This document shows positions 12,436 to 24,654 of a stretch of DNA of 64,000 bases, piece after piece. Made by a program: the position numbers and the translations under genes. The notes beneath the pieces were generated by a model. The model did no database searches. It saw only the letters and a list, made by a program, of their open reading frames with translations, and was not told the DNA's origin. The stretch is from Utricularia gibba. Taxonomy: Eukaryota; Streptophyta; Magnoliopsida; Lamiales; Lentibulariaceae. The stretch spans positions 1,652,416 through 1,716,415 of the forward strand of contig NEEC01000021.1 in assembly GCA_002189035.1 (NCBI GenBank). The letters run 5' to 3'. Positions within the stretch are counted from its first letter, which is position 1. Each line of letters starts with the position of its first letter.

Positions 12436-13167
12436 CTAGTATTTCTTCTTGCGGTAAACAACTTCCGTATCCAACCCAAATCCATCTATTTCTCTTACCC
12501 CAACAAGCTCTGAACTTTTGAACAATTTCTTCAAAGGCTCCAAACTGTACAAGTCATTGGCCGAGTACTTATCCGCCCGCCGGGAGATCAGTACATGAAG
12601 AACGCATATGCCGCCGGGTTTCAGCGTCCGCTCGATCTCGCCAACAAACTTCCACGGATAAAGCGCGTGATCGAACACATTCGAGAACTCGAAATCGAAT
12701 GTCCCATCATCAAACGGCTGGTGATGAAAATCCCCCTTCAACACCAACGGCGGCGACGGCGCGAGATCGATCCCAACAGAATCCTGAACTCCCACCCGTT
12801 TCAGGGCCGCAACCTCCTGCCCGACCCGCGCACCTATGCAGAGTGATTTCGATTCGTTAAACAGGAGACGCCTCTGCTTCAAGCTCTCGAAGAATCGTGA
12901 AAAGACCTTAACTTTCCGATCCCAATCTCGGGTCTTCCACACATCGCGCAGCTTCGGGTTTAGGGTCTTGTTGAGCTGCCGCTGGATGTATGCGTCGTAG
13001 GACTGATATCCGGGCCGGATCTTGAGACCCGGAGGTAGTGATGGCGGCGAATGCGGCGGGTTTTTGAAGGAGAAGAGGGCGAATAAAGATACGCCGAAGA
13101 GGAAGAGGGCGAGGAACAAAGGCTTGAGGAAGCCATTGATGGGCAGTTTCTGAAGATCTGGAATCAT
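12436..13167 (-). CDS. membrane-anchored SAM-dependent methyltransferase, plant-specific
   Basis: Single exon, 243 aa. A short N-terminus is followed by one hydrophobic span (about residues 14-34, PLFLALFLFGVSLFALFSF), so it is probably a type II Golgi or ER membrane protein. The lumenal part has a class I methyltransferase fold: a glycine-containing motif I (CIGARVGQEV), an acidic residue ending strand 2 (VGIDLAP), a post-motif DFHHQPF and a motif III region LKPGGICVLHV. This resembles plant proteins annotated only as S-adenosylmethionine-dependent methyltransferases. The substrate is unknown. The gene lies tail to tail with the isomerase gene and is intact. Confidence 0.85.
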   Translation of the reverse strand: MIPDLQKLPINGFLKPLFLALFLFGVSLFALFSFKNPPHSPPSLPPGLKIRPGYQSYDAYIQRQLNKTLNPKLRDVWKTRDWDRKVKVFSRFFESLKQRRLLFNESKSLCIGARVGQEVAALKRVGVQDSVGIDLAPSPPLVLKGDFHHQPFDDGTFDFEFSNVFDHALYPWKFVGEIERTLKPGGICVLHVLISRRADKYSANDLYSLEPLKKLFKSSELVGVREIDGFGLDTEVVYRKKKY

Positions 13168-13399
13168 ATCTCCGCAACAACCCCACCCAGAAGCGGAAAG
13201 AAGAGTCCGATAAAGACACGAAATTTCTTTCAGAAGAGGCTAAGAATTTGTATTAGTGAATAATATAGGGCCTGAAATAAATTATTTTTCCGGTGTGAAA
13301 TTTGCAAAGTTTCCCATCACAATTTGTTATTCGTAAATTGGCCTCACAATCTAACGAAGCAAATGTTGCAGCAAAGGACTGTTACATCATCGTACTACT

Positions 13400-16300
13400 C
13401 TAGTGCAGCAACAAGATGCTTGTCATACTCATCCAAATGATGGCTTCTTCCCAGAATTCTTCTCTGCAATACCTGCAGAGAAATAAGCTCCTGATTTGGT
13501 GAGGGTGATAGGGAGGGGAGTTTGAATGGAGGGACATCACCTTCCAAAGAGGAAATGCAGTGGTCTTGCAGCAGTGTAACTTGAACAACTCCCTCATACT
13601 GCTGTGGGCAACACAGAATCAGGGAAGTGAAACCAATCAAGTTTTGGATTCCTAGACATTGATTATAGAAACGAATTTCTACTTACCCACGTTTGGCTTC
13701 ATCTCTGGAGAATTCTCCATTAGCTTCGTGGGATCCCGCCATATCCTGTTTTGCTTCACACTCTGCACTTGTGCTGATTGCCAATGCGTTCCCATTGCTG
13801 TCCCGGATGATCTTCAGAAGCCCTTTTCCATGGCAGCACGACGGGCAGTGTGTTTCAGGACAACTAGAGCCACTTGGCATGATACCAGGAGATGAATCCG
13901 AGATAACTGATGAAGCATTGCTCCTACTACTCTGAGAGGCAAACTGTGACATGAGATGAACTCTTCTTGAGCAGTTAAACAAGCAGAACGTTGGCTTCTT
14001 CAACTGCCCATTTCTGCTGGAAGAAATACCAGCAAGGTTTACCCTCAGTTCCACGTTGTACCCCACCACCTGCTGTAGCGCACCAGCTATTACCTTCCAT
14101 GACTTTTCAGCCTTCGCAACATAATCAGGGAAATCAAATTCTAGTTCAGCCACTGCTATTCCTGCATCTGAAGAAGAAACTTCAATGAAGCAGTATGACG
14201 TTTTGCAGAACCCTCATTAGTATCTTTCTTCCCGTGGTAGGAATCAATGGTAAGGTTAGGGAAGAGTTACCATGGGCGATGCGAATGGATACCAACTTTC
14301 CCCTTTTCTGGAGGAACTTCTTGAGGGAGTTGACTGTGCACAACTGAATGGCTCTCCTCCAAACAAATTCAAGAGTCTCTATGTCATCTTGCAAACCAAT
14401 TCCCGTTTCAATATCGTCAGAAGCATATGGGAAGATATGCTTTGAACTTTCAATGGTTGAAGATGTTCTCTGAAGGTTTCCATCTGCATAATCCAACTTC
14501 GACTCAGATAAAGGAACAAATCACCAGACTTCTCATCAAAGGATCAATGAGCTGCAAAGCTTGTTATTATGCTCACCTTGGCATGGTGATCTCACGCTGA
14601 ATTTTGGACCATTAACATCGTGAGGAGATCCAACAGAGCTTAGCTGGAGAAGGGTTGCAGTGAGCCAAGTGATTTGATTCTTTGAAGCTCTCAACTGCTT
14701 CTCAGCTTGTGAGAGCATCTTCAGTGCCTGACTTAGCTGCTGCACATTGGCTTCAGCTGTTGAGGAAAAAAAACCATGCACAAATTGAAAAGGTCAACGA
14801 AACTTCGAATACATTAATGGAATTGGGATTGAGAAACTTACAGACATCACTACCATAGACATTTGATGCCGGGCACACTTCTCCATCTGTAGATTTTCCA
14901 GCAAGAATGTCCATTATGAGGTTGGCCAACTGTGCTATGAGTTGTAAAGGATCTATTCTAGAACTCATTAGCTCTCTGGCCTTCTTTACAGTGTTTGCAG
15001 CATCACGCGACAGAGCAGTGTGCAGCAAATCAAGCAATTCTTCATCAGAGACAGCCCCAATCTGCAGAGTGTTCAATCTAGACAACGACAACGATAAAAA
15101 ATAAAAGGTAAGGCAGGCTGATGAATTTGATGCTTACAAGTTCATGAACCAAAGGCAGAGTGATCTTTCTTCCAAGCAAACTCAGTTGATCAAGTGTCAT
15201 TTCAGCATCGCGAAGTGAACCATTCGATTTTGCTGCAATGAAGTTAAGAGCTTGCTGATCGAACTCGAGGCCTTCTACAATACATATCTTATTCAACATT
15301 CTAGCAATTTCACTTTCTTCAACCTTTGAAAAATGAAACTTCAGAGCCTTAGTTACGACTGTCTGAGGGAGTTTGTCAAGGGTAGGAGCGACCATCAAGA
15401 AAACCACATGACGAGGGAGATCATCAAGAGAGGTCATGATAGCCGCCCATGCTTTTCGAGATAACATATGGCATTCTTCAAAGATATACACCTTAAATCT
15501 TGACTCAGTCGGAGGGATTCCAATGTCCTTGATGAAGCATTTACACTGCTCGAGTTTATTCACTCTCCTTGGCTCGATATGCTTAACATCCCTACTCCTT
15601 CCTGAAAACAGCTTAGTACATTCTCGGCAACGACCACAGGGTCTGTTAACCTCATCAGAGAGACAGTTCAAGGCAGCAGCAAATACTTTCGCCACTGATG
15701 ATTTCCCTGTTCCACTTGGGCCGTAGAAGAGATACAAAGAAGATATCTTCTGATGAGAAATCGCACTCATCAGAGACGCTGCTACACCATTCTGCCCCAC
15801 CAATTCCTTAAATGACTTTGGCATAAACTTTTGGCATAGATTTCTAGGACTTGCATTAGACACTGTACCCCCCTCATGTAGCACTAATTGTCCAGAATTT
15901 CCTAACAGTAGATTCCGTTCTTCAGCGTCATAGTCTCCAAACTTACTATTCCTTGACCAACAACTGCTTAAACCGCAGCCCTGATGACAAGAATCCATGA
16001 TAGCATCTCTGTTCCGGTAGGCATTAATCGAAGCTACAAGCATTGATCGTTGTCTCATAGGTTTACCAGTTGACAAGCAGGGACTTCCTGTGCAACTCAT
16101 AACATCACCAGCTTTAGCTCCAAACAATGTGTCAAGCTTCTTATCCCAATCTCTGCACGTGGAATCCGTACACAGTTCCTTCTCCAGTTGACTCACTATT
16201 TCATCATGTTCATCACATGAAGCTCCACCTTCTTCACAATCAGCACCAAATGTCAGGCCATAATCCATCACATTTTCTTCATGCTCCATTTTTACATCAG

Positions 16301-16553
16301 AGATGGTAGCAGGCAGCGGCCTCGAGCCGAAAGACAGTTTATAGTCCGTCACCTTCTTCTCTAATCCTCTCCATCTCTGACCATTGGTTTCCTCTCCAAG
16401 AAGTCTATTTTCTGTTTCCAAATTCGAACTCTCGACTAAGGCTGAAAATTTGCTCATCGAGTTAGTCTCAGGATCACGAAGTGACCTCACTCTCCGAAGT
16501 GCCACCAGTGTTTTAGTTATCGGAAGATCAATAGAATGGCGGCGGCCATCCAT
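13400..16553 (-). CDS. STICHEL-like protein with DNA polymerase III gamma/tau AAA+ domain
   Basis: Plant STICHEL proteins resemble the bacterial clamp-loader subunit DnaX; STICHEL itself controls trichome branching. Exons: 15138-16553, 14842-15061, 14577-14756, 14271-14483, 13687-14167, then a last exon starting near 13598. The first five join in phase. The ~260-residue N-terminus is poorly conserved. The AAA+ module then has FMPKSFKELVGQ, Walker A GPSGTGKSS, a Cys cluster (CGRCRECTK) and EECHMLS in place of DExH, followed by LPRHVVFLMVAP and SNGSLRDAEMTLDQLSLLG. Overall size fits the shorter STICHEL-like members (STICHEL-like 2). The C-terminal ~65 residues are uncertain: by phase the last exon ends at 13400, but another frame ending at 13395 is equally open. 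Confidence 0.85.
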
Positions 16554-17156
16554 TCCAACAAAATATTTTCAGATCCAGGAAACGCAGTAACAAATGCTGC
16601 AAGAAAACTTAAAACATGAACATCAAAGATTCAGATAACACATAATCAATGAGAGCAAAAAGGACAAAGGCACATGAAAGTTGAAACTTAGGCATCAACA
16701 TGAAGGTAACTCCCGTGGTCCATTCAATTATTGAACCACTTTCACTTCCACCAATCTAGAGTTCACCCCATTACAGCTATATCCGCCGATACATTGACGT
16801 TGGAAACAAATTTTAGTACCTTTGTTTCTTCTCAGAAGCACACAGCTGTAAAGCCGGAAGCCGGCGGGATACACCCAGAAAACAGAGCCACCGAGAAAGC
16901 TATCCAAAGCAAAACCGGCCAAGCATTTTCTACAATGTGGAAATGAGGGAAAGCGATGTGCAAAAACGCAGTCTTTTTGAAACGAAAAAGTCGGATTGAG
17001 CGAAAATGTCTGCTTTTTTGAAGCGATTTTTCCAAAGGAAACACGGGACCAAGAGCAGGAGCCTCTTCTCGCTATGAAAAAGAACCCATTAATCGCATCT
17101 GTCAAGACATTCACCCGCCCTTGAAAATCAACACCACTGAAAAACAAGGTATATAC
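16554..17156 (-). promoter_or_regulatory. STICHEL-like leader and TATA box
   Basis: A TATA-like GTATATAC (17149-17156) lies about 600 bp upstream of the start codon. The stretch between has a 139-codon open frame (17147-16728) with no family resemblance, and a likely leader intron. I read it as 5' UTR rather than a gene. Confidence 0.35.
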
Positions 17157-17239
17157 TGCACGAGCAACCTCGGGCTGGGTGCTCGACAGGGAGGTATGTT
17201 GCGACAGTAAATGTTATTAATGGGCAGGAGGGGTAAGCT

Positions 17240-17363
17240 GCATTGCTCATATTCAAATGCAAAGCAAAAGATTGTCTTTTTCCATTCAAGAAGATAATCA
17301 GCATTGCTCATATTCAAATGCGAAGCAAATGATTTTGTCTTTATCCGCTGAAGAGGATAATCA
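17240..17363. repeat. tandem duplication of ~62 bp
   Basis: Two adjacent copies (17240-17300 and 17301-17363) both begin GCATTGCTCATATTCAAATG and end GATAATCA. They differ by a few substitutions and a 2-base indel. It lies upstream of the STICHEL-like promoter and holds no gene. Confidence 0.85.
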
Positions 17364-19234
17364 GAGGGCCGACATATTTGTAACTTGATTTTTTAATTAG
17401 GTTACTTGTTTGTACATTCAAATTCAGATTTCAGATGCAATCTCATCTCTTTTCAGGGCTTTACCCCATCCCTGTGGCTGTGTGGGTGTATGTGTATTTA
17501 CCACTCCTTTGACTGCAAATTCAGACAGCGCTTTGGCCACATCTTCCTTATACCAGTCATGGCGTCTGGGCCTGCCTGCCTGCCCGCAGTAACATGAGTA
17601 GCAAAAACACCCGCGCCACCCTTTAAATTTGGTGAGCCGTAAATTTCTCCATTGCAGATAGTATGCAATAAAAAAAATAAAAAAAACGGATCTTCAGCCT
17701 ATTTTCATTGATGAAACGACACACTACGCAACATAATGTCGAAGTGATCTGCTCTGAATGGAGCAGGCAAAATTTACCCGCCTGCGTGAACAGTCACTGT
17801 ATGGGCCTATATTTCTCTTGCATGCTGAACATCGCATGGCCCACACGTCGGCCCATTGAATCCCCTCCTTTATTTATTTTTTATTCTATCGAACATTTCT
17901 TTTCTTTTTTTTCGCTGAAAAAGTTGAATTTAAAAATCTGAAAAAGATCAATTTTTCTGTGCAGACAATCACAACAAGACATTATGTTTTTCTTCCGGTC
18001 CAAAGCGGAAGTGCTCCCGCGCAGTGAATGTATTATAACTGAACAGTTGTTACCCAGAATCCATCCATCCATCCATCCCATCTCTGCGCTTGATTCCACA
18101 GACAAGTTACAGGCGGGGGTTGGTTGTCGTGGAAGAAGAACCTGGAAATTTTTCTGCTTAAAGATATGATCACAGAAATTCGTTGTGGTATGGGAGTTGC
18201 AATTGGGACAATCCTTCACTTTCAGCTGGTTGATTTAGAGTCCTCAGGACAACCATTTATGGCGGCACTGGCGCGATTCAGTTGGCGTTTTGGGGCCAAC
18301 GCAACGCATGTGCTGTTGTTCTTTCACGTTTCCACGTTCAACGGGGAAGTCCCTGTTTCCATGCATAAAAACCCTAAAACCCCGCAAAGTCAAGATTCAT
18401 GAATACATGCAAATTTTGTTGTTTCCTTGTTTATGCTGTGAAATCAACCCGATTGCCTTCATCGCAGACATATTTCGTGAACATCGAGGATACCAAAAAA
18501 AAAGAAAGAACTTTTGTCCGAAGATAACAACATTAATCTTAAAAACCATTTTTGAAAAGTTGGTGTTATGTGGCATGAATGAAAAGGGGGCTACTCCTTT
18601 TCCAAAGCAGAATAATTTGGCCCCATCCCCCAGGCGCATTTCCTTTCCATTCCCTGAACGCCGTGGTCAATAAGTCCCCTTGGATTCTAGTTCTCCTTAT
18701 CTGTTCAGGCGGCCACAATCCACCGGTCGGACGGGATTAGTATTAAAACAACAAATTTCATATCAGGATTTGAAATCGAAATAGACAACTATATTAGAAA
18801 TAATGTAATCTGTATTTATTATGTATTTAAGTTTTACATTATTCCACACATGCATCTTACACTTCATTTCAACAATTAGTAACAATTAGTGGACACACAA
18901 TCACACACACACAGAAATTAAAGCCTTAGTCAAGGGTCCGCTTTGCTTTTAGGGGAGTGGGAGTAATGACGGATTTATAAGGCTTCGACTTTTGTGTGTT
19001 GTTTTGCAAGGAAAGTGGCGATGGAGAATCTCCCTCATAATCTGGAGGGAATCCACCGACGCTCAGTTAATGGGGGCTCTCTCAGGGTAACCCACAAAAA
19101 TCTTGGATTGCGGGGCCCATTCCCTCCCTTTTTTTTTCCATTAATTATACACAATAATTGTCATTTATAAATTCCGGATTCCACTCCTCGCTTCCCTGCC
19201 CTGCCCTACCCGCTCTCTGAATCCTTCGTCTGCG
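17364..19234. other. intergenic between two divergent genes
   Basis: About 1.9 kb upstream of both the STICHEL-like gene and pectate lyase. It has a short CATC/CCAT microsatellite near 18060-18080 and AT-rich parts near 18780-18860. No open frame here resembles a protein family. Confidence 0.5.
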
Positions 19235-20759
19235 ATGGAGAACCAACGCCTCCTCTTCCTCCTCCTTATACTTGTCTTCACGGCCACCTCCGTCGCTGCA
19301 ACTCGTCCAGATCCTGAGCTCGTCATTCAGGAGGTTCAGAGGAAGCTGAACGAGTCACGGAGGAGACTAGGGTTCCTGACTTGCAACACCGGGAACTCCA
19401 TCGACGACTGCTGGCGGTGCGACCCCAACTGGGAGCAGAATCGTCAGAGGTTAGCAGATTGCGGGATTGGGTTCGGGAAAGACGCCGTCGGAGGCCGCGA
19501 CGGGAAGATTTACGTCGTCACGGATTCCAGCGACGACGACCCGGTGAACCCGAAACCGGGGACTCTTCGGTGGGGAGTCATCCAAGATGAGCCGTTGTGG
19601 ATCATATTCTCCAGCGATATGGTGATACAGTTGAAGGAAGAACTCATAATGAATTCGTTCAAGACGATCGACGGCCGGGGCGCCAATGTACATATATCCG
19701 GCGGCCCTTGCATCACTATTCAGTACGTGACCAACATCATCATTCACGGCCTGCATATACATGACTGCAAGCAAGGCGGGAATGCCATGGTGCGGGACTC
19801 CCCGAAACACTACGGGTGGAGAACGATATCCGACGGCGACGGCGTGTCCATCTTCGGGGCGAGCCACGTCTGGGTGGACCATTGCACCCTATCCAACTGC
19901 GTCGACGGCTTAATCGATGCGGTGGCGGGTCGACGGCTATAACCATTTCCAATAACTATATGACCCATCACGATAAGGTCATGCTCTTGGGACACAGTGA
20001 CGAGTACACAAAAGACAAGGGCATGCAGGTCACTGTTGCCTTCAACCACTTTGGAGAAGGTCTGGTACAAAGAATGCCAAGGTATGCACTCATGCATGCA
20101 CCACATACTGGTCAATCTGTCCCTGGGGTTTGGAAGTTGCAGGTGCAAGCCTGAACCTTGCCATGTTTTCAGGTGTAGGCATGGGAACTTCCACATAGTC
20201 AACAACGACTACACGCACTGGGAAATGTACGCGATCGGAGGGAGCGCCAATCCGACGATCAACAGTCAAGGGAATAGGTTTCTTGCTCCGGATGATGAAT
20301 CCAAAAAAGAGGTTAGATGCTGAGTCTGACCAAATCTAGGATTGGGTAGGCGATGGAAGAACAGCAAAAACAAAACAACACAAAAAAAAAAAAACACACA
20401 CACACACAGGGTTTTACTACGACAAAATATTGGTCAAAAAATCTAATAAATTATGACCTGCCCGTTACGCCAGGGCGCTCAAGTAAAGGGATGTACGTTA
20501 GGCAAATTCGGTTGACTACAAAAGTGTTGGGCGTGCAGGTAACGAAGCACGAGAACGCTTCCGAGAGCGAGTGGAAGAATTGGAACTGGAGGAGCGACGG
20601 TGACTTGATGCTGAACGGGGCCTTTTTTGTTGCCTCAGGGTCTGGGTCGCCCGCTGCCTACCCAAGGGCGACGAGTATGACGGCGCACTCTTCCGCAATG
20701 GTGGCCTCCATTACTTCCAGCGCAGGCGCACTCGACTGTAAGAAGGGGCGCCCTGCTAG
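19235..20759 (+). CDS. pectate lyase, PL1 family, secreted (two apparent frameshifts)
   Basis: It cleaves de-esterified homogalacturonan in the cell wall by beta-elimination. Exons: 19235-20081, 20173-20311, 20539-20759. An N-terminal signal peptide (about residues 1-22, [17 protein letters not shown]) is followed by the pectate-lyase N-terminal motif. The parallel beta-helix core has [27 protein letters not shown] and RMPRCRHG; the latter contains the catalytic-site Arg. Two single-base losses break the frame. One is at GGG 19927-19929, where a fourth G restores [17 protein letters not shown]. The other is at GGGG 20745-20748, where one more G gives an ending CKKGAPC and stop at 20757. With both, all phases close and the protein is 402 aa, the normal size. 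As read, translation stops at 19942. Confidence 0.9.
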
Positions 20760-20777
20760 CCCTGCCACCGCCCACCA

Positions 20778-20792
20778 CCCCCCCCCCCCCCC
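20778..20792. repeat. poly-C run
   Basis: Fifteen consecutive C just after the pectate lyase stop, in its 3' UTR. The true length is doubtful given the G/C homopolymer problem seen elsewhere in this window. Confidence 0.7.
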
Positions 20793-21154
20793 TTTTTATT
20801 TTTATTTTTAAAAAAGTAAGCTTTTGACTTGCAATAAAGTACTTAGCTACAACCTCGACATGCTTCTCTCAAAGTGCGAGAGATACATAAGCATGGGCTG
20901 AAGTGTTGACTTCATGTATTCTGCCTTCTCAGAAATATTATAGCCATTTACTAATGCGTTTTGGGTGTACGTTGAAATCATGTATTACGATAATTAATCA
21001 GCAGCATCAGGATGATTAATCAGAAAGCTAAGCATCTCTTCGCGGGCTGCCGCGCGGTTCTTGGGACTTTTACGTGGCACGATAGAAAACTACCACGTGT
21101 TCGAACAAGGTCTCGTTGACCAAGTCAGAATAAATTTTGTCCGCGTACAGAGAA

Positions 21155-21164
21155 TATATATATA
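21155..21164 (+). promoter_or_regulatory. TATA box of MsrA gene
   Basis: TATATATATA lies about 53 bp upstream of the MsrA ATG. A G-box core (CACGTG) sits about 60 bp further upstream near 21093. Confidence 0.6.
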
Positions 21165-21216
21165 GAGAAGTTAAAAGTCATGGTGCAGAGGAGGTTGACG
21201 AAAACAATCTTCAGCA

Positions 21217-21865
21217 ATGAGCTCTGCAAACCCTGCTTCCGAGCCCGACGCGGATGCTCCGGTGGAGCCAAATCTGGAGTTAGCACAATTCGCCGCCGGC
21301 TGTTTCTGGGGTGTGGAGTTGGCATTTCAGAGAGTGGAAGGTGTGGTGAAGACGGAAGTGGGTTATTCACAGGGCCACGTTCATAACCCCACCTACACCT
21401 TGGTTTGCGCCGGACGCACCAGCCACGCCGAGGTTGTTCGTATCCATTACGACCCCAATCGTTGCCCCTACACCACCTTGCTCGATGTTTTTTGGGGAAA
21501 GCATGATCCCACAACCCTCAATCGTCAGGTTTGTTCATCAAACCTCGGAAAGATGTAATCTTGATTGGGGAATCTTGCTGCGATGTATCAAGATCTTGTT
21601 TTGTGCCCAGGGGAATGACGTTGGAAGCCAATACCGATCAGGGATATACTATTACAGCGAGAAGCAGGCTGAATTAGCTCGTGAATCACTGGAACTGAAG
21701 CAGAAAGAGATCAATAGAAAGATAATCGTGACAGAGATTCTTCCGGCAAAGAGGTTTTACAGGGCAGAGGAATATCACCAGCAGTATTTGGAGAAGGGCG
21801 GAAGAAATGGGAGGAAGCAGTCTGCTGCTAAGGGCTGTGATGATCCAATCAGATGCTACGGTTGA
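21217..21865 (+). CDS. peptide methionine sulfoxide reductase A, cytosolic type
   Basis: It reduces methionine-S-sulfoxide in proteins, using thioredoxin as the usual donor. Two exons, 21217-21528 and 21611-21865, join in phase to 188 aa. The catalytic motif GCFWG carries the active Cys at residue 29. [14 protein letters not shown], the [22 protein letters not shown] block and the [12 protein letters not shown] motif follow in normal order. A C-terminal Cys in AAKGCDDP may act as resolving cysteine. There is no transit peptide, so it should be cytosolic. The gene is intact. Confidence 0.95.
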
Positions 21866-22235
21866 TCCTTGTGCATCTGGGGTGCGTTAGTATCATATGC
21901 TGCTATAAGAATCGTGTGGTCTCTATGTTTGCTGCATAAACGGTATACGTGCCTGTGAACTAACGCTGTCGTCAGCGTTTATGATATACTTATCATTCAG
22001 TATTTGAGGAATTTGAATTCTTGTTCAAGTACATGACCCTACTCAGTGTTCAGAGTTCGATATTCTGCGATGGTCCGCGGAGTTCTTCGTAATGCTTCCA
22101 TAGTTAACCCTCATGAATATAAGAACCCCTATGCAGTATGAGCAAGAAACAGAAGCAAAAGAAACAAAAAAAGTTTTTCCAATGAGTTCGGTAGTGTAAA
22201 ATGATAAGTAGGACTGACTGCACTGCCCGTTGGAC

Positions 22236-23636
22236 TCAGAAGCCACCACGCCTTGGCCGGGATTCGGCAACATTAACTCTGATGGCTCTCCCATCCAAGC
22301 TCTGTGAGTCATTCATGGAAAAGCATCAAAACCCACAATTCTAAATGATTTGATTTCAGTACAGGTGCAATACTATCATGAGAAAGATTCATGTGGAATT
22401 CCTAGAGTTGTGGATCTGAGTGATGAAATGGATGTTGTGTGACAATTGTAGAAACGGATACCTGTCCATCGAGATTAGCAATGGCATCATTCATCTCGGA
22501 TTCGCTGGCCATCACCACGAAACCAAAACCCCGTGATCTCCCAGTCTCTCTATCAGACACCACCAGAGCACTCACAACTTTCCCATGTTCACTGAAAAGT
22601 TGCTCAAGGCGGTCCTGGTTGATATTCCACGGCAAATTGCCAACATATATTCTGTTAGAACCTTCAGAAACCCGAGGAGGACGCTCAACCCTTGATCCTT
22701 TGGGAGCAGCTTTGCTAACTGTAAGAAATCTGCCACCCAAATCCTGCTTGAAAGACACATGAATGAATGAATGATAGCCTACTTTGCTTTGCTAACTTTT
22801 TGAAATCTGCCACCCAAACCCCCAAAAAGGTGACACTTTGATGAATCGATACCAAACTTAGCAGATAAAACACAATCAAGTCAACATATGGAACTTACAT
22901 ATCGGTGGAACATTTCCACGGCCCTCTCAGTTTCTTCAGGCGTGCTCATTGTCACAAAACCGAAACCTCTGCTCCGGTCAGTATCTCTGTTATAGATAAC
23001 CTGCAACGCAACAGTCATCCCAAGTAAATCCTGTACGTTTCTTGTTATCGAAAAGACTTTTGAACCAACTCTACATACTAAATTCAGGAACATTTTACTG
23101 CTAGATGAAAGAAACGCAAACAATGAAGCAAAAAATCCAATCCTAATGCTTACCTCAGCAACTTCCACCACGCCAGCCTCCTCAAAAAGCTTAGCTAGGC
23201 TCTCACTATCTACATCATATGGCAAGTTTCCAACATAAACCTTCAACTCTTCCGATGGCTCAGAAAACGCATCGCCCTCGTTGGTATCCCCTGCATTTTC
23301 TTCTTGTTCCTCGGTCTCATTTTCCGGCTCAACCCAATTGAAGCTCCCTTCATACTCTTGCTCCTCCAGAAGAACGGGATTGCTCTCCTCCCGTTGAGCC
23401 GATATCACGGCAACTCTCATGATGGGTTCTTTCTTCATCAGAAAAGAGAGAGAAGGGAGAGAAAGCGAAGAAGAGTGCGAACAAGAGATTTGGAATTTAA
23501 GGGGCTTGGCGGGAATCCCGACATGCAATTGTGAGTGGAGAGCATTTGCCGCAGCGAACGGCGCTGGCGCCGATATCAGGCATCCATTTGTGGCCATTGA
23601 CACACAATTCACCACAGATTTCGCCACGGAGACCAT
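22236..23636 (-). CDS. chloroplast ribonucleoprotein, cp31-type, two RRMs
   Basis: cp31-type proteins bind chloroplast mRNAs and help their stability and editing. Exons: 23154-23636, 22899-23000, 22462-22743, 22236-22301, all in phase, 310 aa. Order: a Ser-rich transit peptide of about 70 residues, an acidic segment (about 95-135, many Glu and Asp), RRM1 with RNP2 VYVGNLPYD and RNP1 RGFGFVTM, and RRM2 with RNP2 IYVGNLPWN and RNP1 RGFGFVVM, ending in RPRRGGF. I chose the ATG at 23636, because the longer open frame upstream lacks an ATG at its start and the transit peptide fits here. The acidic segment favours cp31 over cp29. Confidence 0.92.
22711..22819 (-). repeat. partial duplication of an RRM exon start inside the intron
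   Basis: The first ~33 bases of cp31 exon 3 (22711-22742) recur, decayed, in the preceding intron at 22788-22819. A (TGAA)n-like string lies between them. The intronic copy still reads GLGGRF and VSKA but lacks an acceptor of its own. Confidence 0.6.
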
Positions 23637-24654
23637 TCTCAGCACCTGAGCAGTTCCCCTTGAAGATTTATGCAGCCGTTTTGGATGACAGGGAAGAACA
23701 AGAGATGGATAAGAAGACCCTGAGGAAGAGAAAGAGCTATTGCCGTTTGAGATATTTGGAGTCCAGTCTCTCGATGTATTCTTCCACAATTAGAAGGCCT
23801 GGGCTTTCCAAACTTATTGCAACAAACCGGCCCAAATACCCAAACTCCTTACTTGGGCTGTAAACCTTAATGCCCGTTTCATGGCCCAATATGACATCTT
23901 GTTTAAATTTTATTATTATTATAAATTTAAGCATATTTCTGGTAGAAAAATCACGAGGGGGTTGGGTATAGGGGTCTTCGGCTTCCCCAAAACTCTGAAA
24001 AAAGTTCCTATTTCTTTGGGATTTGCAGTTTTTACGCATTTTTGTGATGGATGATGACAGCTGAGCTCTCCTGGTTTCATTCATCAACAGTTGTGCATTG
24101 ATTGCGTAATGAAGAGAAGAGGACTCAATCACCTGCAATGAATAACGAGATAAAAAGAGGAAAAGGAGAAACACATGGGAATGGTCAATGGAGCCTGGGC
24201 TGGGGTTTGCAGGTTACGTATATACATCCAATCTGTCGTCTTCCCTGATCTCCCCCCAGCTGTAAAACCCAACCCTTCTCCGAATGGGGCCACCCACCAT
24301 CTCCCACTCCATGTGCTCCTGCTCGCTTCTCTTTCATACCCCCACAGATTTCCCCCTCCGGCGCGCCGTTTGTTTATATATACATGTGCCTTGGGGCTTG
24401 TCTGGTCGCGTGCCGTGAATGCCATGAGTTCAGTAAGGACATGCCTTCCCTGATAATCAGACAATCAGTAGTCTGGGATTAACTACTTGATGATGAGCAG
24501 CAGTTTGAATGCATGGGGTAGGGTGCTTGAAATTGGTTACTGTGATAAAAAAACAAGTGGTTTTCTGACTGGACTGCTATGGAATCAAATACAGCAACTC
24601 TGTGATCCTTCTTACTATTTCACCAAACACAGAAAATAATGTGTTGCACCGACT
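23637..24654. other. intergenic, no gene seen
   Basis: About 1 kb between the cp31 start and the DUF868 stop. The open frames on the minus strand (23737-24174, 24129-24464) look like neither known proteins nor transposon parts. It contains the cp31 promoter. Confidence 0.45.

Noticed and set aside
16728-17147. 139-codon frame upstream of the STICHEL-like gene
   Set aside because: No family resemblance; position fits an untranslated leader with an intron, and it overlaps the TATA-proximal region.
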